Assembly: GCA_903848435.1 (NCBI GenBank)
Contig: CAINGG010000510.1
Location: 1 to 6,663, forward strand
Direction: 5' to 3'
DNA: 6,663 bases
From: an uncultured Actinomycetes bacterium
GTDB lineage: Bacteria > Actinomycetota > Actinomycetes > S36-B12
The notes below the pieces were generated by a model. It ran no database searches. It was not told the origin of the DNA and was given only the letters and a program-made list of their open reading frames with translations. Both the position numbers and the translations under genes were made by a program. How positions within the stretch are numbered: position 1 is the first letter of the stretch; the number at the start of each line of letters is the position of its first letter. Shown here one piece after another: positions 1 to 5,831 of this stretch.

Positions 1-390
1 GTCCTCGCCCTGGGAATGCTGGCGGTGGGTGGCGCCCTGCTCTTCGTCGCGAGCATGCAGGAGGGGGCGACCGACGCGTTCCTGCGCGCCTGGATGGCAG
101 CGGCCGCGGCATTCGTCGCCTTCCTGCTCCTGAGCCTCTTCGCACGCGCTGGCCTGGGGATGGGCGATGTGAAGCTGGCGCCGACACTGGGTCTCTACCT
201 CGGCTACTACAGCTGGGCTGATCTCGTCCTGGGCCTGTTCGCCGGGTTCGTCCTGGGCGCCGCGACAGGGCTCGTGATCGTGGCCATCGTGATGGTGCGC
301 CGCGGACGGGCCCGCGACGCCCTGCGCAGGTCGATTCCCTTTGGGCCGTTCCTGTGCCTGGGGGCTCTGCTGCCGATCGTTCTCGCCTAG
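1..390 (+). CDS. Prepilin peptidase (A24 family), C-terminal fragment
   Basis: The frame is open from base 1 to a TAG at 388-390, giving 129 residues with the N-terminus outside the window; the first internal ATG at 16 is not a credible start. It is strongly hydrophobic, with several membrane segments. The motif GMGDVKL (window residues 53-59) carries the second catalytic aspartate of the GxGD aspartic proteases, and the late IPFGPF motif is typical of type IV prepilin peptidases. Enzymes of this family cut the leader from prepilins and often methylate the new N-terminus, acting in the cytoplasmic membrane. The first catalytic aspartate would lie upstream and cannot be checked. A short A24 peptidase next to aroE/aroC is a familiar actinobacterial arrangement, so location alone does not prove a pilus locus here. 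Family assignment is confident; the substrate is unknown. Confidence 0.88.
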   Translation, partial: VLALGMLAVGGALLFVASMQEGATDAFLRAWMAAAAAFVAFLLLSLFARAGLGMGDVKLAPTLGLYLGYYSWADLVLGLFAGFVLGAATGLVIVAIVMVRRGRARDALRRSIPFGPFLCLGALLPIVLA

Positions 391-410
391 CCGCTCATCG
401 CGTGCGACGA

Positions 411-443
411 GGCAGGTCCCGTCATCTGAGAGGATGTCCTGCC
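411..443 (+). promoter_or_regulatory. Possible hairpin in the aroC leader
   Basis: In the 69-nt gap before aroC, GGCAGG (411-416) can pair with CCTGCC (438-443), and inside it CATC (423-426) can pair with GATG (433-436) around the 6-nt loop TGAGAG. The two stems are separated by an asymmetric internal loop (6 nt against 1). There is no T-run after it, so it is not a standard intrinsic terminator. It ends 6 nt before the aroC ribosome binding site. It could be a leader RNA structure, an operator, or chance in GC-rich DNA. I could not identify convincing -35/-10 boxes here. Confidence 0.25.
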
Positions 444-449
444 GAGTCG

Positions 450-455
450 AGGAGG
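450..455 (+). promoter_or_regulatory. Ribosome binding site of aroC
   Basis: AGGAGG, a full Shine-Dalgarno match, lies 4 nt before the ATG at 460. It fixes the aroC start and is the strongest initiation signal of the overlapping gene run, consistent with aroC being its first gene. Confidence 0.85.
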
Positions 456-459
456 AACG

Positions 460-1638
460 ATGCTGAGGTGGCTGACCGCGGGGGAGTCCCACGGGCAGGC
501 CCTGGTGGCCATCCTCGAGGGCTTGCCCGCGCGCGTGCCCATCACCTCCGCCCTCGTCTCCGAAGACCTGCGCCGCCGCCGCCTCGGCGCTGGCCGGGGA
601 GCACGCATGGCCTTCGAGCAGGACCAGGTGCGTCTCCTGGGCGGCGTCCGCCACGGCCTGTCGATGGGTGGTCCCATCGCGATCGAGGTGGGCAACTCCG
701 AGTGGCCGAAGTGGGAGACGGTGATGTCCGCCGACCCCGTCGATGCCGACGAACTCGCAGGACTGGCGCGCAACGCACCGCTCACCCGGCCCCGGCCGGG
801 TCACGCTGACCTCGTCGGCATGCAGAAGTACGGATTCGACGATGCGCGTCCGGTCCTGGAGCGCGCGAGTGCGCGCGAGACCGCTGCCCGTGTCGCGCTC
901 GGTGCTGTCGCACGGTCGTTCCTTAGCGCCGTGGGCTCGATAGAGGTCGTGAGCCACGTCGTGCGCATCGGCGCTGCCTACGACGACACCGGGCGGGTGC
1001 CCATGGCAGCGGATGGCCCGCGCATCGACGACGACCCGGTGCGTGCGCTCGACGCCGACGTGTCCGCACGCATGCAGGACGAGATCGCCGCGGCCCACAA
1101 GGACGGCGACACCCTCGGCGGCGTGGTGGAAGTCGTCGTTCACGGACTTCCTCCCGGGCTCGGCAGCTATGTGCACTGGGATCGACGACTCGACGCTCGG
1201 CTCGCGGCCGGACTCATGGGCATCCAGGCCATCAAGGGCGTGGAGGTCGGTGACGGCTTCGGACTCGCGGCCGTGCGCGGATCGGCGGCCCAGGACGAGA
1301 TCGTGGCATCGGATGGGGGACTGCAGCGCACGAGCGGCCACTCCGGAGGCACCGAGGGCGGCATGTCGACCGGAGAGGTCCTGCGCGTACGTGCGGCCAT
1401 GAAGCCCATCTCGACCATCCCGCGCGCACTGCAGACCGTCGACGTCGCGACCGGGGAGTCAGCCAAGGCGATCAATCAGCGTTCGGATGTCTGCGCGGTG
1501 CCAGCGGCAGGCGTCGTCGCCGAGGCCATGGTCATGCTGGTCCTCGCCGAGGCGATCATCGAGAAGTTCGGCGGGGATTCTGTCGAGGAGACCCGTCGCA
1601 ACCTCCGCGGCTACCTGGACAACCTGGCGTTCCGATGA
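460..1638 (+). CDS. aroC: Chorismate synthase AroC
   Basis: This cytosolic enzyme converts 5-enolpyruvylshikimate-3-phosphate to chorismate, the last shikimate-pathway step, using reduced FMN as cofactor. The product has 392 residues, normal for actinobacteria. The N-terminal GESHG motif (residues 8-12) supplies one conserved histidine (H11). RPGHAD holds the second (H115). The ERASARETAAR block (134-144) belongs to the FMN-binding signature, and RSDVCAVPA (341-349) contains the conserved active-site Asp (D343). The start at 460 has a strong ribosome binding site and gives the standard N-terminus MLRWLTAGESHG. The gene is first in a tight run with aroK, aroB, aroQ and pepQ; its stop overlaps the aroK start by 4 nt (ATGA, 1635-1638). 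No key residue is missing. Confidence 0.98.
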   Translation: MLRWLTAGESHGQALVAILEGLPARVPITSALVSEDLRRRRLGAGRGARMAFEQDQVRLLGGVRHGLSMGGPIAIEVGNSEWPKWETVMSADPVDADELAGLARNAPLTRPRPGHADLVGMQKYGFDDARPVLERASARETAARVALGAVARSFLSAVGSIEVVSHVVRIGAAYDDTGRVPMAADGPRIDDDPVRALDADVSARMQDEIAAAHKDGDTLGGVVEVVVHGLPPGLGSYVHWDRRLDARLAAGLMGIQAIKGVEVGDGFGLAAVRGSAAQDEIVASDGGLQRTSGHSGGTEGGMSTGEVLRVRAAMKPISTIPRALQTVDVATGESAKAINQRSDVCAVPAAGVVAEAMVMLVLAEAIIEKFGGDSVEETRRNLRGYLDNLAFR

Positions 1639-2162
1639 GCACGCGTCCCGTGATCGTGCTGGTGGGCGCTCCCGGTGCCGGCAAGACCACCGTTGGGCGG
1701 CGGGTAGCCCGGGAGCTCGGAGTCGATTTTGCCGACAGCGACGAGCTCATCGAAATGCGGGCAGGCAAGTCGGTCGCGGAGATCTTCATCGACGATGGCG
1801 AGCAGGCCTTTCGGGCGATGGAGCGCGAGGAGATCTCCCGCGCGCTCGCCCGATCGAGTGGCGTGCTGGCACTCGGCGGCGGTGCAGTGCTCGACGCCGC
1901 CACGCGTGCTGCGCTGCGTGAGCACATGGTCGTGTGGCTGCGCGTGGGCATCTCCAGCGCCACCGAGCGCGTGGGCATGAATGCCTCGCGCCCGCTTCTC
2001 CTGGGCAACGTCCGTGGCACGCTCATTCGCCTGCTCGATGAGCGGACTCCGCTCTACGAGGAGGTCGCGACGAATGTCGTCGACACGGATGGAGTCGATG
2101 CGGCCCACGTGGCACGCGACGTCGTGGCCCTCGTCCAGGGCTCTCGGACGGCGACCCCATGA
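1635..2162 (+). CDS. aroK: Shikimate kinase AroK
   Basis: The enzyme phosphorylates shikimate at the 3-hydroxyl with ATP, step 5 of the shikimate pathway, in the cytosol. The 175-residue protein fits this small P-loop kinase family. Visible motifs are the Walker A loop GAPGAGKT (11-18), the DSD pair (34-36, for Mg2+ and shikimate), the FR arginine (R60), the GGG loop (81-83), the lid arginine in ASRPLL (R119), and the late arginine of DERTPLYEEVA (R137). All the usual substrate residues are therefore present. The ATG lies inside the ATGA overlap with aroC, and no clear Shine-Dalgarno precedes it, suggesting translation by reinitiation after aroC. The stop overlaps the aroB start in the same way. 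Confidence 0.97.
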   Translation: MSTRPVIVLVGAPGAGKTTVGRRVARELGVDFADSDELIEMRAGKSVAEIFIDDGEQAFRAMEREEISRALARSSGVLALGGGAVLDAATRAALREHMVVWLRVGISSATERVGMNASRPLLLGNVRGTLIRLLDERTPLYEEVATNVVDTDGVDAAHVARDVVALVQGSRTATP

Positions 2163-3253
2163 CCGACGTGACCCGCATCCCCGTGCGCGCCGAGCAGCCC
2201 TACGACGTACTCGTGGGATCGGGGCTCCTCGGCGAACTCCCGGCCCTGGTGGGCGAACGTGCGCGCCGGGTGGCCGTCATTGCGCCCGCCGCGCTCGCGG
2301 CGACGGCCGACGCCATCCGTGAGGACCTGGCGGCCGATGGCCGGGAAGCGATCTGTCTCGAGGTCCCTGATGGTGAGGCGGCCAAGACCGGTGAGGTGGC
2401 TGCCTTCTGCTGGGGAATTCTGGGACAGTCCGGTTTCACGCGCACCGACGCCATCGTCGGCGTCGGCGGGGGATCGACGACGGACCTCGCCGGTTTCGTG
2501 GCGGCCACGTGGTTGCGGGGCGTGCCCTTCGTGACGATCCCCACCACCGTGCTCGGCATGGTCGACGCCGCGGTCGGCGGCAAGACCGGCATCAACATCG
2601 ACGCCGGCAAGAACCTCGTGGGTGCCTTCCACGAGCCGGCCGGTGTGCTGTGCGACCTCAACGCCCTCGAGACGCTGTCCCGACACGACCTGGTCGCCGG
2701 TCTCGCCGAGGCGGTCAAGTGCGGACTGGTGCGCGACCAGGCGATCCTCGACATCGTGCTGGCCGATCCCGTGAGCGCGACTCAATGGGATTCGCCTGCG
2801 TTGCGCGAGGTCATCGAGCGTGCCATCACGGTCAAGGCTGACGTGGTGTCCGCGGATCTGCGCGAGAAGGTCGGCACCGGCGTCCTGGGCCGCGAGGTGC
2901 TGAATTACGGCCACACGTTCGGTCACGCCATCGAGCAGGTGGAGCGCTACCGCTGGCGTCATGGCGCGGCCATCAGCGTCGGCATGGTCTACGTCGCGGA
3001 GTTGGCGCGCCTTGCCGGTCTGCTGGACGACGAGGGAGTGGCCCTCCATCGAGAGGTGCTCGGCACGCTCGGCCTCCCCACCGCGTACCCCGCGGGCCAC
3101 TGGGACGACTTGCTCGCGGCCATGCGACGCGACAAGAAGACCCGCGGTGACATCCTGCGATTCGTGGCCCTTCGCTCCATCGGCCAGCCCGAACTGCTCG
3201 AAGGTCCCGATCCGGCCATTCTGGCGGCGGCATATGCGGAGGTGTCGACATGA
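2159..3253 (+). CDS. aroB: 3-Dehydroquinate synthase AroB
   Basis: This NAD+- and metal-dependent cytosolic enzyme cyclises DAHP (3-deoxy-D-arabino-heptulosonate 7-phosphate) to 3-dehydroquinate, step 2 of the pathway. The product has 364 residues, typical length. The NAD-binding glycine loop GGGSTTDLAG is at 103-112, and GGKTGIN (140-146) follows. Zinc ligands match the family: E184 in GLAEAVKCG, H252 in NYGHTFGH and H268 in WRHGAA, with the second histidine of GHTFGH (H256) also conserved. The DKKTRG segment (325-330) is the usual C-terminal lysine-rich substrate region. The ATG overlaps the aroK stop (ATGA, 2159-2162) with only weak upstream ribosome binding potential, so coupling to aroK is likely. 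The related family member 2-deoxy-scyllo-inosose synthase is unlikely given the shikimate context. Confidence 0.97.
   Translation: MTDVTRIPVRAEQPYDVLVGSGLLGELPALVGERARRVAVIAPAALAATADAIREDLAADGREAICLEVPDGEAAKTGEVAAFCWGILGQSGFTRTDAIVGVGGGSTTDLAGFVAATWLRGVPFVTIPTTVLGMVDAAVGGKTGINIDAGKNLVGAFHEPAGVLCDLNALETLSRHDLVAGLAEAVKCGLVRDQAILDIVLADPVSATQWDSPALREVIERAITVKADVVSADLREKVGTGVLGREVLNYGHTFGHAIEQVERYRWRHGAAISVGMVYVAELARLAGLLDDEGVALHREVLGTLGLPTAYPAGHWDDLLAAMRRDKKTRGDILRFVALRSIGQPELLEGPDPAILAAAYAEVST
3238..3242 (+). promoter_or_regulatory. Ribosome binding site of aroQ inside aroB
   Basis: GGAGG lies 7 nt before the aroQ ATG at 3250, within the last codons of aroB. It is the only strong Shine-Dalgarno sequence at the four overlap junctions, so aroQ may receive new ribosomes as well as reinitiating ones. 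Confidence 0.7.
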
Positions 3254-3687
3254 CGCGTGTCTTGGTCATCAACGGCCCCAACCTGGGCCGCCTCGGAGTG
3301 CGTGAGCCGGAGATCTACGGATCGACGACTCACGACGAGCTCGCCGACCTGTGTCGGGCGACCGGGATGCGCCTCGGCCTGGATGTCGAGGTGCGCCAAT
3401 CTGATTCCGAGGCCGAACTCGTCGCGTGGCTGCACGAGGCGGCCGACGCGGCTACCTCGGTCGTACTCAATGCCGGTGCGTTCACTCACTACAGCTATGC
3501 CCTGCGAGACGCCCTCGCGCAGGTGAAGGCTCCTACCGTCGAGGTGCACCTGTCCAATCCGGCCGCTCGCGAGGAGTTTCGCCACACATCCGTCATCGCC
3601 GGAGTGGTCACCGGGTCGATCAGCGGCTTCGGAATCGATTCCTACGTGCTGGCGTTGCACGCGGTCGCAGCGCGGCTGGCACCGTGA
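3250..3687 (+). CDS. aroQ: 3-Dehydroquinate dehydratase, type II
   Basis: The enzyme removes water from 3-dehydroquinate to give 3-dehydroshikimate, step 3 of the pathway, by the type II (no Schiff base) mechanism; the family forms a dodecamer in the cytosol. The product is 145 residues, the standard type II length and much shorter than type I AroD. Motifs: INGPNLGRLGVREPEIYG (7-24) with N11, R18 and the catalytic tyrosine Y23; LNAGAFTHYS with N74 and H80; VEVHLSN with the catalytic histidine H100; and R107 and R111 of the AAREEFRH segment. All correspond to the active-site set known from the M. tuberculosis enzyme. The ATG overlaps the aroB stop (ATGA, 3250-3253) and has a good ribosome binding site; the stop overlaps the GTG of pepQ. 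Confidence 0.97.
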   Translation: MTRVLVINGPNLGRLGVREPEIYGSTTHDELADLCRATGMRLGLDVEVRQSDSEAELVAWLHEAADAATSVVLNAGAFTHYSYALRDALAQVKAPTVEVHLSNPAAREEFRHTSVIAGVVTGSISGFGIDSYVLALHAVAARLAP

Positions 3688-4778
3688 GCGACCGCCACGC
3701 CCAACGCCGCTCACGTGCGTGGGCGGCTCTCCTCGACTCGCAGCCTGAGGCCGACGCGTTCGTCGTGACGGCGCTACCCAATGTGCGATACCTCACCGGA
3801 TTCACCGGAAGCAATGGCGTACTGCTGCTCGGCGCCGACTTCGCCACGCTGGGCACCGACGGTCGCTACGTAATCCAGGCCGGCGCCGAATGCCCGGACC
3901 TGCCACTGATCGTCGACCGGGTGACACTCACGACCGTGGTGTCCGACTGGTCCCGTACGCGGGGCGGAGTCCTGGCGCTGGAAGCCGACCATGTGAGCCT
4001 TGCAGCGATGCGCGAGATGCGCGACGCGGTGGCCGACGCGAAGCCCGTCGAGTTCCGCGAGACTCGGGGCGTTGTCGAAGGCTGCCGCGTCATCAAGGAC
4101 GACGGTGAAGTCGAGCTCCTGACGCGCGCCTGCCGGGTGTCCGACGAGGCCCTGGCCTTGGTCGTCGCGAGCGTGCGCGTGGGCGACACCGAGCGGCAGA
4201 TCGCGCGTCGGCTGGAGGCGCAGATGTATGACTGCGGCGCCGACGCCATCTCCTTCGAGACCATCGTGGGCGGTGGGCCTCACTCGGCCATTCCGCACCA
4301 CACGCCGACCGACCGCCCGCTCGAGCGCGGAGATTTCCTCCTCATCGATTTCGGAGCCGAGGTCGGGGGCTACCACGCCGATGAGACCCGCACTTTTGTC
4401 ATGGGTTCGCCGCAACCGTGGCAGATAGAGACCCATGCCCTGGTCCTGGCCGCGCAGACTGCAGGCATCTCGAGCGCTCGTGCTGGTGCTGACCTCGTCG
4501 ACGTCGATTTCGCCGCACGCTCGGTGATCGTGGATGCCGGCCACGGCGACCTCTTTGCCCACGGACTCGGTCACGGTGTCGGGCTCCAGATCCACGAGGC
4601 GCCGTTCTTCAGCGCGCGCTCCGTCGGTATGCTCCACCGCGGTTCGCCGGTCACGGTCGAGCCCGGCGTGTACTTCCCCGATCGCGGGGGAGTGCGCATT
4701 GAGGACACGGTCCTCGTGACGGACGGCCTTCCACAGCCCCTCACGACGACTGAGCGCGGCCTGACGGCCCTGGGATAG
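3684..4778 (+). CDS. pepQ: Xaa-Pro peptidase, M24B family (PepQ-like)
   Basis: This is a dinuclear-metal peptidase acting on X-Pro bonds, probably cytosolic because no signal peptide is seen. I choose the GTG at 3684, which overlaps the aroQ stop (GTGA), because the frame upstream runs through aroQ in the wrong register. That gives 364 residues. The N-terminal creatinase-like domain (about 1-130) includes LPNVRYLTGFTGSNG (31-45); the C-terminal pita-bread domain has all five metal ligands: D222 (LIDFGA), D233 (HADETRTF), H297 (HGLGHGVG), E326 (VEPGVY) and E340 (RIED). Substrate-site histidines lie in IPHH (203-206) and IHEAP (H304). Prolidase and aminopeptidase P are hard to separate by eye; pepQ is the name used for the equivalent gene in this cluster in mycobacteria. 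Its role beside aromatic synthesis is likely only shared expression. Confidence 0.92.
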   Translation: MSDRHAQRRSRAWAALLDSQPEADAFVVTALPNVRYLTGFTGSNGVLLLGADFATLGTDGRYVIQAGAECPDLPLIVDRVTLTTVVSDWSRTRGGVLALEADHVSLAAMREMRDAVADAKPVEFRETRGVVEGCRVIKDDGEVELLTRACRVSDEALALVVASVRVGDTERQIARRLEAQMYDCGADAISFETIVGGGPHSAIPHHTPTDRPLERGDFLLIDFGAEVGGYHADETRTFVMGSPQPWQIETHALVLAAQTAGISSARAGADLVDVDFAARSVIVDAGHGDLFAHGLGHGVGLQIHEAPFFSARSVGMLHRGSPVTVEPGVYFPDRGGVRIEDTVLVTDGLPQPLTTTERGLTALG

Positions 4779-4779
4779 C

Positions 4780-4784
4780 GGAGG
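4780..4784 (+). promoter_or_regulatory. Ribosome binding site of efp
   Basis: GGAGG sits 6 nt before the GTG at 4791, in the 12-nt gap after pepQ. It supports the GTG start of efp and independent translation initiation. Confidence 0.8.
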
Positions 4785-4790
4785 ACTGGC

Positions 4791-5351
4791 GTGGCAACGA
4801 CCAATGACCTGAAGAACGGCCTGGTGCTCAACCTCGACGGCCAGTTGTGGGCTGTCGTGGAGTTCCAGCACGTCAAGCCGGGCAAGGGCGGGGCATTCGT
4901 CCGGACGAAGCTCAAGAACGTCCTGTCGGGCAAGGTGGTCGACAAGACCTTCAACGCCGGTGTCAAGGTGGAGACCGCCAACGTCGACAAGCGCGACATG
5001 CAGTACCTCTACCGCGACGGTGACGACTGGGTATTCATGGACACCTCGTCGTACGACCAGATTCACATCCCCGACGTCGTCGTCGGTGACAACTCCCGGT
5101 GGCTGCTCGAAAACCAGGAAGCCGTTGTCGCCGTGCACGAGGGCAATCCGCTCTACATCGAATTGCCGGCCGCGGTCGAACTCACCATCACCTACACCGA
5201 GCCCGGGCTCCAGGGCGATCGGGCCACGGGTGGTACCAAGCCCGCAACGCTCGAGACGGGTGCGGAGATCCAGGTTCCCCTCTTCATCGAGTCCGACACC
5301 AAGGTCAAGGTCGATACGCGCGATGGGTCCTACCTCGGTCGCGTGAACTGA
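4791..5351 (+). CDS. efp: Translation elongation factor P
   Basis: EF-P binds ribosomes stalled on proline runs, between the P and E sites, and helps peptide-bond formation. The 186-residue product begins MATTNDLKNG from a GTG with a good ribosome binding site, and shows the three-domain layout: an N-terminal KOW-like domain with the tip loop at about 30-34, a middle OB domain (about 66-125), and a C-terminal OB domain with LQGDRATGGTKPATLETGAEIQVPLF-type sequence ending GSYLGRVN. The tip loop reads PGKGG with the lysine at K32. Actinobacterial EF-P loops I recall (Mycobacterium, Streptomyces) read PGKGP, so the glycine at 34 is a departure. No EpmA/EpmB or rhamnosyltransferase gene is nearby. 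The gene lies 12 nt after pepQ and 2 nt before nusB, so all are probably cotranscribed. Confidence 0.97.
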   Translation: MATTNDLKNGLVLNLDGQLWAVVEFQHVKPGKGGAFVRTKLKNVLSGKVVDKTFNAGVKVETANVDKRDMQYLYRDGDDWVFMDTSSYDQIHIPDVVVGDNSRWLLENQEAVVAVHEGNPLYIELPAAVELTITYTEPGLQGDRATGGTKPATLETGAEIQVPLFIESDTKVKVDTRDGSYLGRVN

Positions 5352-5353
5352 CC

Positions 5354-5779
5354 GTGGGCGCCCGCCACAAGGCGCGCAAGCGCGCCCTGGACGTGCTCTT
5401 CGAGGCGGACCTTCGTGGCACCGACCCCATCGAGGTTGTCGCGCAGGCTCGCCAGCGTCGGACCGACGCCGGCGAGCCCGACCTCCCTGACTACGCCGTG
5501 GTGCTCGTGGAGGGCGTGACCGAGCACCGTGAGCGCATCGACGAGATCCTCGCGACCTACTCCCTGGGCTGGACCCTGGAGCGCATGCCCGCCGTGGACC
5601 GCAATCTCCTGCGCATCGGGGCCTTCGAGATCCTGTGGGGCGACGTGCCCCCTGCGGTGGCCATTGACGAGGCCGTAGAGCTCACGCGCGAGCTCTCGAC
5701 CGACGACTCGCCGGCCTTTGTCAACGGCGTGCTCGGCCGAATCCTGTCCGAACGCGCGACACTGGAGTTCGATCGGTGA
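5354..5779 (+). CDS. nusB: Transcription antitermination factor NusB
   Basis: NusB pairs with NusE (ribosomal protein S10) on boxA RNA to support antitermination and processing of rRNA transcripts. From the GTG at 5354 the product has 141 residues and starts MGARHKARKRALDVLFEADLR in style, the typical basic N-terminus of the family. The second half contains the conserved MPAVDRNLLRIGAFEIL (78-94), VPPAVAIDEAVEL (98-110) and FVNGVLGRIL (122-131) segments, all normal for an all-helical NusB fold. The frame upstream of 5354 runs through efp, so the GTG two bases after the efp stop is the sensible start. No strong Shine-Dalgarno is visible, which suggests translational coupling to efp. Placement after efp is the usual actinobacterial order. 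Confidence 0.95.
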   Translation: MGARHKARKRALDVLFEADLRGTDPIEVVAQARQRRTDAGEPDLPDYAVVLVEGVTEHRERIDEILATYSLGWTLERMPAVDRNLLRIGAFEILWGDVPPAVAIDEAVELTRELSTDDSPAFVNGVLGRILSERATLEFDR

Positions 5780-5805
5780 GACTCGACGGGACTGCTCTGT
5801 CGGGC

Positions 5806-5829
5806 AGGTCAGGCGCAGGGGAGGTCAGG
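5806..5829 (+). repeat. Short direct repeat before the collagen-like gene
   Basis: AGGTCAGG occurs at 5806-5813 and again at 5822-5829, a 16-nt spacing, in the 52-nt gap between nusB and the next gene. The match extends left so that 11 of 12 bases agree (5802-5813 against 5818-5829). The second copy includes part of the ribosome binding site. This may be an old tandem duplication or a two-site operator; nothing else supports a regulatory role. Confidence 0.35.
5820..5824 (+). promoter_or_regulatory. Ribosome binding site of the collagen-like gene
   Basis: GGAGG (within GGGGAGG, 5818-5824) lies 7 nt before the ATG at 5832 and picks this start over the in-frame ATG at 5718, which falls inside nusB. 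Confidence 0.8.
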
Positions 5830-5831
5830 GC

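Noticed and set aside
391..459. A promoter for aroC
   Set aside because: No hexamers resembling actinobacterial -35 and -10 boxes at proper spacing could be identified by eye.
2054..3100. A 348-codon open frame on the minus strand across aroB
   Set aside because: It is antisense to a complete aroB, has low-complexity composition rich in Gly, Arg, His and Asp, and has no convincing start signal.
3426..3683. Extending pepQ upstream to the ATG at 3426
   Set aside because: This would overlap most of the second half of aroQ with an Arg-rich non-homologous extension; the GTG at 3684 gives a normal family length and start.
3774..5138. A 454-codon open frame on the minus strand
   Set aside because: It lies antisense to pepQ and efp, both of which have intact catalytic motifs. 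Long antisense frames are expected in GC-rich DNA with strong third-position bias, and its translation shows no recognisable domain.
5099..5353. Extending nusB upstream to the ATG at 5099
   Set aside because: The extra residues are the out-of-frame reading of efp; the GTG at 5354 yields the standard NusB N-terminus.
5780..5831. A terminator between nusB and the collagen-like gene
   Set aside because: Only a weak CGAC/GTCG pairing exists (5784-5802) with no T-run, so I do not call a terminator.
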